Assembly (NCBI GenBank): GCA_002454335.1 | Contig: DKIP01000048.1 | Location: forward strand, 45,939-52,881 | Direction of reading: 5' to 3' | DNA: 6,943 nt | Origin: Cytophagaceae bacterium UBA6715 | GTDB lineage: Bacteria > Bacteroidota > Bacteroidia > Cytophagales > Spirosomataceae | Part shown: positions 1-5,739 of the stretch, piece after piece | Layout of the letters: each line of letters opens with the position of its first letter | Position numbering within the stretch: the first letter of the stretch is position 1 | The notes under the pieces: model-generated | Told to the model about the DNA's origin: nothing | Database searches by the model: none | The model's input: the letters and a program-made list of their open reading frames with translations, nothing else | Translations under genes and position numbers: made by a program

Positions 1-797
1 TGAAAGACTGTTTCAAAACCAGCATCCGATAAGACCCCTGGGATTAAATCTTTTTTCCCGGCAGAGACACCGCCCGACAATAAAATAATGTCATTGGATT
101 CTAAGGCCTTGTCGATATTCGCTTTGATCTTTTCTGCTGAATCGGGTAAATGACTCGAATTTGCTTTGAAGCCTTTGGATAACAAGACTGATTTCATCAT
201 CATAACATTCGAGCTCCGAATCTGATGTGCTGCGGGTGTTTCGTGAAGTCCTACGATTTCATCACCGGTGGAGAATATGTGCACATGCGGTTTAGATTCT
301 ACTTCGATGTGCGCTTTGCCCACCGTGGCCGCAATGGCAATTTCTACCGGGCCAATTTTGGTACGTTTTTTAACTAAAATCGTCCCTTCTTTGGCATCCA
401 TGCCTTGCGTATGAATGAATTGACCCTTTGTTAAGGGTGTTTTACCTATGTAGGTGGCAATCTTTTTCTCGATGCTTACATCTTCAATTTTGATGATTGC
501 TTCCGTCCCTTTGGGAGCCGTCGCACCGGTCATGATTTCCATGGCACCATCGGTCTTTTTAATCGCTTTTGCGGGTTCTCCCGCATATAGAATGCCTTCA
601 ATTTTCCAGGTCGGAGCGCTGATGTCTTTCACGGCAATACCATCCATCATGACACGATCAAAGGGAGGGAAATCACGGTCCGCAATAATTTTTTCAGCCA
701 AATTCATGCCCAAGGTTTTTGCTAAGGGTAATTTTTCAGTCCGGAAAGGAATGGTGATGTTTTTTAAAAGGGCAATTGCTTCAATAGGACTGATCAT
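1..797 (-). CDS. moeA: Molybdopterin molybdenumtransferase MoeA (partial, C-terminus outside window)
   Basis: MoeA inserts molybdate into adenylylated molybdopterin to complete the molybdenum cofactor in the cytoplasm. The reading frame is open from the ATG at 797 to the left edge, giving 265 residues of a protein that is usually about 390-410 long. The missing part is therefore the end of the central MPT-binding domain and the C-terminal domain IV. Visible family motifs are PPFDRVMMDGIAV (44-56, the MoeA FDxxxMDG signature), EIMTGATAP (87-95), STGDEIV (176-182), QIRSSN (192-197) and SGGVSAGKKD (241-250, the MoCF-binding loop). The FDRVMMDGIA form differs from the E. coli FDNSAMDGYA form but keeps the first Asp and the MDG. 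The start is the first ATG in frame, giving MISPIEA as in other MoeA proteins, with no clear Shine-Dalgarno. The gene is divergent from moaC across an 83-base gap, consistent with a shared cofactor role. The assignment is firm. Confidence 0.95.
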   Translation of the reverse strand, partial: MISPIEAIALLKNITIPFRTEKLPLAKTLGMNLAEKIIADRDFPPFDRVMMDGIAVKDISAPTWKIEGILYAGEPAKAIKKTDGAMEIMTGATAPKGTEAIIKIEDVSIEKKIATYIGKTPLTKGQFIHTQGMDAKEGTILVKKRTKIGPVEIAIAATVGKAHIEVESKPHVHIFSTGDEIVGLHETPAAHQIRSSNVMMMKSVLLSKGFKANSSHLPDSAEKIKANIDKALESNDIILLSGGVSAGKKDLIPGVLSDAGFETVF

Positions 798-850
798 GTT
801 TGTTGTTTTACGTATTTGTTAAATTTCGCTATTTTTTGCTAATTCTCCCG

Positions 851-858
851 TATTTTTG
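851..858 (+). promoter_or_regulatory. Possible Bacteroidota -7 element for moaC
   Basis: TATTTTTG matches the Bacteroidota -7 consensus TAnnTTTG exactly and lies 22 bases before the moaC ATG, which would leave a 5' leader of roughly 10-20 bases. A TTG or TTTG element at the usual upstream distance of about 19-23 bases is not present: the nearest ones are 12 bases (836-838) and 32 bases (815-818) away. The region is T-rich, so a chance match is likely. No matching signal was found for the divergent moeA direction. Confidence 0.25.
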
Positions 859-880
859 TCTTCTAAATTTCAAATCAGCT

Positions 881-1354
881 ATGGCGATCGATTTTTCACA
901 TCTGCAATCCGATGGTACCCCCGGCATGGTGGACGTAAGTACCAAAAATGAAACGGTGCGTGAAGCAAAAGCGCAATCCATTGTCTATTTAGGTGCGGAA
1001 ATCGTCCAGCATTTCGAGGCAGCAGATTGGCAAAATAAGAAAGGAAGCATCTTGCAAACAGCCGTGATTGCCGGTACTATGGCAGCCAAAAAGACATCGG
1101 ATTTGATTCCTTTATGTCATCCTCTCGGTTTGGATTCATGTAAGTTTGAGACAGAAGTGTTAACGGATCAAATTGTAATCACATGCATTTGTCGGTTGGA
1201 AGCCAAAACGGGTGTTGAAATGGAAGCCTTAGTCGGCGCCTCTGTCGCGGCATTAACCGTTTACGATATGTGTAAATCGGTTTCCAAAGGAATCGTCATC
1301 CAAGAGACCAAATTGATTTCAAAATCGGGTGGTAAATCTGACTTCAAAGCCTAA
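881..1354 (+). CDS. moaC: Cyclic pyranopterin monophosphate synthase MoaC
   Basis: MoaC converts 3',8-cyclo-7,8-dihydro-GTP (made by MoaA) to cyclic pyranopterin monophosphate, the first stable intermediate of molybdenum cofactor synthesis, in the cytoplasm. The 157 residues match the roughly 160 of E. coli MoaC. Motifs are MVDVSTKNETVREA (16-29), KKTSDLIPLCHPL (70-82, with the active-site His80), TGVEMEAL (110-117, the conserved E-x-E pair) and YDMCK (128-132, with the catalytic Asp and Lys). The frame is open back to an ATG at 800, but that would add 27 mostly hydrophobic residues not found in MoaC. The start at 881 (MAIDFSHL) is chosen because it gives the family N-terminus. No Shine-Dalgarno is seen. 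The stop TAA shares its last A with the ATG of the next gene, so the two are very probably co-transcribed and translationally coupled. Confidence 0.95.
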   Translation: MAIDFSHLQSDGTPGMVDVSTKNETVREAKAQSIVYLGAEIVQHFEAADWQNKKGSILQTAVIAGTMAAKKTSDLIPLCHPLGLDSCKFETEVLTDQIVITCICRLEAKTGVEMEALVGASVAALTVYDMCKSVSKGIVIQETKLISKSGGKSDFKA

Positions 1355-2007
1355 TGTCCTCGCATCATATCATTCGTGACAAACAAGAACCTGCGCTGAT
1401 CATCGCGAATGGGGAAGCATGTTCGTTGGAGATTTTGGACCAATTATTAGAATGGTCTCCTACGGTCCTTGTGCTAGATGGTGCTTTAGAACGGGTGATC
1501 TCTTTGGGCATCAAAGTAGATGTTTGGTTAGGCGATTTTGATCATACTCACATCACGGATTTCAGTGATTATCCCTTGAAAAAAGTACATACGCCCGATC
1601 AAAATTTGACCGATTTAGAAAAGGCTTTTGAATATTTGTTGGCTGAAGGCTATCCCGCCGTGAATGTGGTTTGGGCCTCCGGAAAGCGCATGGATCATAC
1701 CTTAAATAATTTTCACTCGATGGTGCGATATGGTCGGCGAATGAAGATTGTCTTCTTCGATGATTATTCAACCTCTTATTTATTGCCATTTACGTTTGAA
1801 AAATGGTATCCAGCCAAAACGCCTATTTCCTTGATGCCTTATGGGGAGGCGTTTGAGGTAAAATCAACAGGTTTATTGTACGATTTGAATCATCCCGTAT
1901 TACGGCTTGGGACTCAGACAAGTTCAAGCAATGAGGTGCGAGTAGATGGGATGGTGAAAATTTCCTACGAAAACGGCTCCCTTATTTTGATGGAGTGCCA
2001 CGATTAA
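1354..2007 (+). CDS. Thiamine pyrophosphokinase
   Basis: This cytoplasmic enzyme transfers diphosphate from ATP to thiamine, giving thiamine diphosphate and AMP. The 217 residues are normal for the family. Motifs in order are IIANGE (16-21), LDGALERVISLGIKVDVWLGDFD (41-63, with the metal-binding GDFD), DQNLTDLEKA (82-91, the DQNxTD signature), SGKRMDHTLNN (109-119, the G-R-x-DHTL signature) and SSSNEV (190-195) in the C-terminal thiamine-binding beta domain. The usual Ser after GDFD is His here. The start ATG overlaps the moaC stop (TAATG), there is no separate ribosome-binding site, and no TPP riboswitch-like leader is visible, so expression probably follows moaC. The 3' end overlaps rarA, which converges on it, by 26 bases. 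The family call is firm. Symbols for this gene differ between organisms (thiN, tnr3, TPK), so none is given. Confidence 0.93.
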   Translation: MSSHHIIRDKQEPALIIANGEACSLEILDQLLEWSPTVLVLDGALERVISLGIKVDVWLGDFDHTHITDFSDYPLKKVHTPDQNLTDLEKAFEYLLAEGYPAVNVVWASGKRMDHTLNNFHSMVRYGRRMKIVFFDDYSTSYLLPFTFEKWYPAKTPISLMPYGEAFEVKSTGLLYDLNHPVLRLGTQTSSSNEVRVDGMVKISYENGSLILMECHD

Positions 2008-3226
2008 TTTTGTCCTGCTCTGAGGGTTTGTAGAACACCGGGCGCGACGGAACCTCTGGGAAGTAATTCTGTTCCACCCAATTTCCCGGATAATCATGCG
2101 GATATTTATAATCGGCCCCATAATTCAAATCTTTCATGAGACGCGTAGGTGCATTGCGTAAATGCAAAGGCACGGGTAAATTACCTGTTTGCTCCACATA
2201 GGCCATGGCTTTGTTAATCGCATTATAGGCCGAATTGCTCTTCGGAGAGGTTGCCAAATAGATCACCGTTTGGGATAAAACAATGCGGGATTCTGGATTG
2301 CCGATAACTCGAATGGAATCGAAACAAGATTGCGCGAGTAGCAAGGCGTTCGGATTGGCTAGGCCAATGTCCTCGGAGGCTAAGATCAATAAGCGCCGAC
2401 CGATGAATTCCAAGGATTCGCCACCGGCAAGCATGCGGGCCAACCAATACACGGCAGCATCGGGATCTGAACCACGAATCGATTTAATGAAGGCAGAAAT
2501 GATGTCGTAATGTTGTTCGCCATCCTTGTCGTATTGCGCTAAGTTTTTTTGTAATCGTTCCGTGACAAGCGCATTGGTCACTTCAATTTCATTTGCGCCT
2601 TCTGTGGTGATGAGCAATTCAAAGAGATTCAATAATTTCCGACCATCCCCACCCGAAAAATGGAATAGTGCGTCCGTTTCCGTGAGCGTAATGGTTTTAT
2701 TCGCAAATAATTTATCCGTGCTAATGGCCTTATCGATGAGTTGACGTAAATGCACATCATTCAAGGCCTCCAATACATATACTTGACAACGCGATAATAG
2801 GGCTGAAATAACTTCGAACGATGGGTTTTCTGTGGTTGCTCCCACCAACGTGACGATTCCTTTTTCGACTGCATTTAGCAAGGAGTCTTGCTGGGACTTG
2901 GAGAAACGGTGAATCTCATCGATGAAAAGAATAGGTGATTGAGCCTCAAACATGCGGTTTTTCTTCGCTAATTCGAGCGTTTCACGGACTTCTTTCACGC
3001 CAGATTGTACGGCGGAGAGCGTGTAGATTGTACGTTTTAATGCTCCCGCTAATAAGGTGGCTAAAGTAGTTTTGCCTACCCCGGGAGGACCCCACAGAAT
3101 GCAAGAGGGGAGATGTCCAGCCTCGATTGCCTTACGTAGGGGCGCGTTGGCTCCAATGACCTTTTCTTGGCCAATGTAGTCATCCAACGAGTTGGGGCGC
3201 ATTCGTTCTGCGAGGGGTTGCATCAT
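1982..3226 (-). CDS. rarA: Replication-associated recombination protein A (RarA/MgsA), AAA+ ATPase
   Basis: RarA is a tetrameric AAA+ ATPase related to clamp-loader subunits and to eukaryotic WRNIP1/Mgs1. It acts at stalled replication forks together with single-strand binding protein. The 414 residues are close to the usual 420-450. The AAA+ module shows Walker A GPPGVGKT (46-53), Walker B LFIDEIHRF (100-108), sensor 1 GATTENPSF (129-137), an arginine finger in SALLSRCQV (141-149) and sensor 2 in GGDGRKLLN (192-200). The C-terminal MgsA tetramerisation region carries the typical AFIKSIRGSDPDAAVYWLARML stretch, GRRLLILASEDIGLANP and LRNAPTRLMKDLNYG. The protein starts MM, so the ATG at 3226 or at 3223 could be used. 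The 3' end runs 26 bases into the converging thiamine pyrophosphokinase gene, leaving no space for a conventional terminator between them. It shares a 75-base divergent gap with the isomerase-like gene. No clear promoter was seen for this strand. Confidence 0.96.
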   Translation of the reverse strand: MMQPLAERMRPNSLDDYIGQEKVIGANAPLRKAIEAGHLPSCILWGPPGVGKTTLATLLAGALKRTIYTLSAVQSGVKEVRETLELAKKNRMFEAQSPILFIDEIHRFSKSQQDSLLNAVEKGIVTLVGATTENPSFEVISALLSRCQVYVLEALNDVHLRQLIDKAISTDKLFANKTITLTETDALFHFSGGDGRKLLNLFELLITTEGANEIEVTNALVTERLQKNLAQYDKDGEQHYDIISAFIKSIRGSDPDAAVYWLARMLAGGESLEFIGRRLLILASEDIGLANPNALLLAQSCFDSIRVIGNPESRIVLSQTVIYLATSPKSNSAYNAINKAMAYVEQTGNLPVPLHLRNAPTRLMKDLNYGADYKYPHDYPGNWVEQNYFPEVPSRPVFYKPSEQDKINRGTPSK

Positions 3227-3244
3227 CTTTCGAAGTTACGGGAA

Positions 3245-3277
3245 TTTTGTAAAATAGAAATAGAATTAGTAGCTTGG
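3245..3277 (+). promoter_or_regulatory. Candidate Bacteroidota-type promoter for the isomerase-like gene
   Basis: A TTTTG element (3245-3249) is followed after 20 bases by TAGCTTGG (3270-3277), one mismatch from the TAnnTTTG -7 consensus. Order and spacing fit the primary sigma factor promoters described for Bacteroidota. Transcription would begin near 3284, about 18 bases before the coding start at 3302. This was found by eye only, and the AT-rich gap makes chance matches possible. Confidence 0.4.
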
Positions 3278-3301
3278 AGAACTAAATAAACCTATGAAAT
3301 T

Positions 3302-4225
3302 ATGAATTCATCACGTCGTTCCTTTTTGCGCAATTCGGCCTTTGGGCTTGGCGCATTAGCGTTTGCTTCTCCTGCTTTACAGAGTTTAGCAGCTGTTAAA
3401 TACAAGAAATTAGTTGGGGTTCAATTGTATTCCGTACGCGACGATATGCGTAAGGATCCACAAGCAACCTTGAATGCTTTGGCAGAAATGGGCTATAAAT
3501 ATGTAGAACATGCCAATTACGTTAATCGCAAATTTTATGGTTGGGAAGCCAAAGAATTCCGTAAACGTCTCGATGATTTAGGAATGAAGATGCCTTCAGG
3601 TCATACGGTGATGGGGAAGGCGCATTGGGATGATGCGAAAAATGATTTCACCGATTTATGGAAATATACGGTGGAAGATGCTGCTGTTTTGGGACAGGAA
3701 TTAGTTATTAGTCCATCCATCGACATGGGGATTCGCAAGGATAAAAACCTGTTGTTGAAATACATGGACATCTTCAATAAATCGGGGGAATTGTGTAACA
3801 AATTTGGTATGCGATTCGGCTACCATAACCACGATTTTGAGTTCTCTGAGAAATTAGAGGGTGAATTATTGTATGACATCATGTTGAACAATACGGATCC
3901 CAAATTGGTAGCTCAGCAATTAGACATAGGTAATATGATCAATGGAGGGGGAGTTCCTGCCGAAGTGATGAAGAAATTCCCGGGTCGTTTCGTTTCCATG
4001 CACGTAAAGGACGAAGTGCCAGCCAAAACAGGTCATGAACATTTTGAATCAACAATTCTTGGAAAAGGATCAGGTCAGATTGATGTACAAGCTTTGGTGA
4101 AATTAGGAGACAAAGAAGGAGGAACGAAGCACTTTATTATTGAACAAGAAGCTTATCAAGGATTAAAACCGCTTGACTGCATGAAGGAGAATATTGCCAT
4201 CATGCGGGGTTGGGGGTATAAATAG
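3302..4225 (+). CDS. Tat-exported sugar phosphate isomerase/epimerase-like TIM-barrel protein
   Basis: The 307-residue protein belongs to the xylose isomerase-like TIM-barrel (AP endonuclease 2) superfamily. It opens with a twin-arginine leader: SRRSFLR (4-10), a hydrophobic stretch (about 13-30) and a likely cleavage site near residue 30, so it is probably exported folded to the periplasm. The barrel begins at KLVGVQLYSVRDDM (36-49). Likely divalent-metal or catalytic residues typical of the family are YHNHDFEF (174-181), the Asp in QQLDIGN (205-211), the His in SMHVKDE (232-238) and the Glu pair in IIEQE (279-283). Members annotated this way include sugar epimerases, but some secreted Bacteroidota relatives act on 3-keto-glycosides, so the substrate is unknown. 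The start gives an intact Tat motif. An ATG at 3294 opens only three codons before a stop. A candidate promoter lies just upstream. The following genes on this strand also encode exported enzymes. Confidence 0.88.
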   Translation: MNSSRRSFLRNSAFGLGALAFASPALQSLAAVKYKKLVGVQLYSVRDDMRKDPQATLNALAEMGYKYVEHANYVNRKFYGWEAKEFRKRLDDLGMKMPSGHTVMGKAHWDDAKNDFTDLWKYTVEDAAVLGQELVISPSIDMGIRKDKNLLLKYMDIFNKSGELCNKFGMRFGYHNHDFEFSEKLEGELLYDIMLNNTDPKLVAQQLDIGNMINGGGVPAEVMKKFPGRFVSMHVKDEVPAKTGHEHFESTILGKGSGQIDVQALVKLGDKEGGTKHFIIEQEAYQGLKPLDCMKENIAIMRGWGYK

Positions 4226-4232
4226 ATTGATT

Positions 4233-4248
4233 TTGGGCGTTTGCCCAA
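4233..4248 (+). terminator. Short GC-rich hairpin after the isomerase-like gene
   Basis: TTGGGC-GTTT-GCCCAA is a perfect 6-base-pair stem with a 4-base loop, starting 8 bases after the stop codon. It is not followed by a T-run, so it is at best a weak terminator or an mRNA 3'-end stabiliser. It differs in sequence from the paired palindromes immediately downstream. Confidence 0.4.
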
Positions 4249-4250
4249 GT

Positions 4251-4306
4251 CCTCAGGCTAAAGTCTGAGGTTAATAATTTATATAACCCCAGGCTTTAGC
4301 CTGGGG
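4251..4306. repeat. Paired inverted palindromes (REP/BIME-like element), copy 1
   Basis: Two 20-base palindromes are separated by 16 bases made only of A and T. The first is CCTCAGGCTAAAGTCTGAGG (4251-4270) and the second is CCCCAGGCTTTAGCCTGGGG (4287-4306). The loop of the first reads CTAAAG and that of the second CTTTAG, so the reverse complement of the first resembles the second. The pair is thus arranged as two repeats in opposite orientation, as in bacterial BIMEs. The second palindrome is followed by TTTTG (4307-4311) and could also act as an intrinsic terminator for the isomerase-like gene. A diverged copy lies at 5663-5716. That it belongs to a genome-wide family is inferred, since only one window is available. 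Confidence 0.7.
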
Positions 4307-4330
4307 TTTTGAAAAAACAAATACGTACGA

Positions 4331-5653
4331 ATGAAAAAACTAAGCTTCATCGCCCTACTGGCAGCACCATTTTTCGCGTCTGCGCAATCCTTATTAAAAC
4401 CGGTTATCGCTCAAAAAGCAGATGCCTTGAAAGACAAGGTCATCGCTTGGCGACGGGATTTTCATGAGCACCCCGAATTGGGCAACCAAGAAGTGCGAAC
4501 AGCTGGAATCGTGGCGGCACATTTACGTGCTTTAGGCATTGAGGTGCAAGAAAAAGTGGGCTATACGGGGGTTGTGGGGATTTTAAAAGGTGCTAAGCCG
4601 GGTCCTGTGGTTGCTTTACGTGCCGACATGGACGGATTGCCCGTTTCGGAGCGTGGTGATTTGCCTTTCAAGTCTAAAGTTGTAACCGAATTCAATGGAC
4701 AAAAAACGGGTGTCATGCATGCCTGTGGACACGATTCTCACGTGGCAATTTTGATGGCAGTTGCGGAAATTTTGGCCTCTGAAAAGGCAAATTTAGCAGG
4801 AACGGTGAAGTTTATTTTCCAACCAGCCGAAGAGGGTGTTTACAATGACAAGGGGGAAATGATTCTCTCGGGTGCTGAATTGATGGTGAAGGAAGGTGTT
4901 TTGGAGAATCCGAAGGTCGATGTGATTTTTGGTTTACACATTGCAGCGGGCTCTGATAACGGTGTTTTGGAATACAAACCCGGGGCAACCATGGCGGCAG
5001 TAGACCAATTGGATATTAAGGTCAAAGGAAAGCAAGCGCATGGTGCGAGTCCTTGGACGGGAATTGATCCGATTGTTATTTCATCTCAAATCGTGATGGG
5101 GTTACAAACCATCGTTTCACGTTCAGTGAACATTACGGAAGATCCTGCGATTGTTACCGTGGGAGCGATTCATAGTGGTATTCGACAAAACATCATTCCA
5201 GAATCATCTCACATGATTGGAACGATTCGGACTTTTGGCGTAGAACAACGTCAATTGGTTCACCAACGCATCAAAGATATCGCAACGAATATTGCCGAAA
5301 GTGGTGGTGGTAAAGCAGAGGTGACGATCGGTACAGGATATCCAGTGACGTATAACAATCCGCAATTGGTGGAAAAGATGTTGCCCACTTTGCAAGGGGT
5401 TAATGGAAAGGATCGCGTGAGAACCGTTCCAGCGCATACGGGCGCAGAAGACTTTTCATTCTTCCAACAAAAAGTTCCTGGTTTCTTCTTCTTTCTAGGT
5501 GCTCGTCCAGACAACAAAAAAGCAGAGGAGGTAGCAGGACACCATACCCCAGATTTCCATTTGGATGAAGGTCATTTCCAAGTGGGGGTGAAAGCCTTGA
5601 GTAGCTTGGTCGTAGACTACATGGATATGGCACAACCGAAGAAAAAGAAGTAG
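4331..5653 (+). CDS. Secreted M20-family metallo-amidohydrolase (hippurate / IAA-amino acid hydrolase-like)
   Basis: This is a zinc- or manganese-type amidohydrolase/carboxypeptidase of peptidase family M20 (M20D branch), which removes acyl or similar groups from amino acid conjugates. The 440 residues begin with a Sec signal peptide (MKKLSFIALLAAPFFASAQS, likely cleavage after ASA, residue 18), so it works outside the cytoplasm. Motifs are WRRDFHEHPELGNQE (40-54), ALRADMDGLPV (95-105), the metal-ligand region HACGHDSH (130-137, Cys132 and His134), FQPAEEG (163-169, Glu167/Glu168), GLHI (201-204, His203), HGASPW in the dimerisation domain (237-242) and HHTPDFHLDE (404-413). All expected ligands are present. 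The protein ends in four lysines. The substrate cannot be read from sequence. It is bracketed by the two paired-palindrome elements. Only 24 bases separate the upstream element from the ATG, so no separate promoter is evident and read-through from the isomerase-like gene is likely. Confidence 0.9.
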   Translation: MKKLSFIALLAAPFFASAQSLLKPVIAQKADALKDKVIAWRRDFHEHPELGNQEVRTAGIVAAHLRALGIEVQEKVGYTGVVGILKGAKPGPVVALRADMDGLPVSERGDLPFKSKVVTEFNGQKTGVMHACGHDSHVAILMAVAEILASEKANLAGTVKFIFQPAEEGVYNDKGEMILSGAELMVKEGVLENPKVDVIFGLHIAAGSDNGVLEYKPGATMAAVDQLDIKVKGKQAHGASPWTGIDPIVISSQIVMGLQTIVSRSVNITEDPAIVTVGAIHSGIRQNIIPESSHMIGTIRTFGVEQRQLVHQRIKDIATNIAESGGGKAEVTIGTGYPVTYNNPQLVEKMLPTLQGVNGKDRVRTVPAHTGAEDFSFFQQKVPGFFFFLGARPDNKKAEEVAGHHTPDFHLDEGHFQVGVKALSSLVVDYMDMAQPKKKK

Positions 5654-5662
5654 TCTATTTTC

Positions 5663-5716
5663 CCCAGGTTAAAACCTGGGCTTATTAAAATTTTAACCCC
5701 GGGCTTTAGCCTGGGG
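5663..5716. repeat. Paired inverted palindromes (REP/BIME-like element), copy 2
   Basis: The first palindrome, CCCAGGTTAAAACCTGGG (5663-5680), is a perfect 8-base-pair inverted repeat. After 16 nearly all A/T bases comes the second, CCCCGGGCTTTAGCCTGGGG (5697-5716), with one G-T wobble in its stem. The second differs from its counterpart in copy 1 by a single base, while the first has diverged more but keeps its own symmetry. The layout (intergenic, just after a stop codon, 36 versus 35 bases between palindrome centres) matches copy 1. It starts 9 bases after the amidohydrolase stop and ends 23 bases before the next ATG. TTTATT follows, so weak terminator activity is possible. Confidence 0.7.
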
Positions 5717-5739
5717 TTTATTATGTAAAAGGTAAACCT

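Noticed and set aside
454..822. Plus-strand open frame of 122 codons
   Set aside because: It lies almost wholly antisense to moeA, which has strong family motifs. The hydrophobic product has no recognisable family and is a shadow frame.
800..880. A 27-residue N-terminal extension of MoaC with a hydrophobic, signal-like stretch
   Set aside because: MoaC is cytoplasmic and starts near MAIDFSHL in its family. The extension overlaps the expected promoter region and is T-rich noncoding-like sequence read in frame by chance.
798..880. Possible molybdenum cofactor or TPP riboswitch before moaC and the thiamine kinase
   Set aside because: The gap is only 83 bases, T-rich and without the conserved stems of either riboswitch class. 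The kinase gene has no leader at all.
5204..5633. Several overlapping minus-strand open frames inside the amidohydrolase gene
   Set aside because: All are antisense to a gene with complete M20 motifs, and their products are low-complexity and unrecognisable.
4251..5716. CRISPR array or insertion-sequence ends as explanation of the palindromes
   Set aside because: There are only two pairs, 1.4 kb apart, with no regularly spaced unique spacers. No transposase is encoded between them, and the enclosed gene is a complete ordinary amidohydrolase with no target duplication seen.
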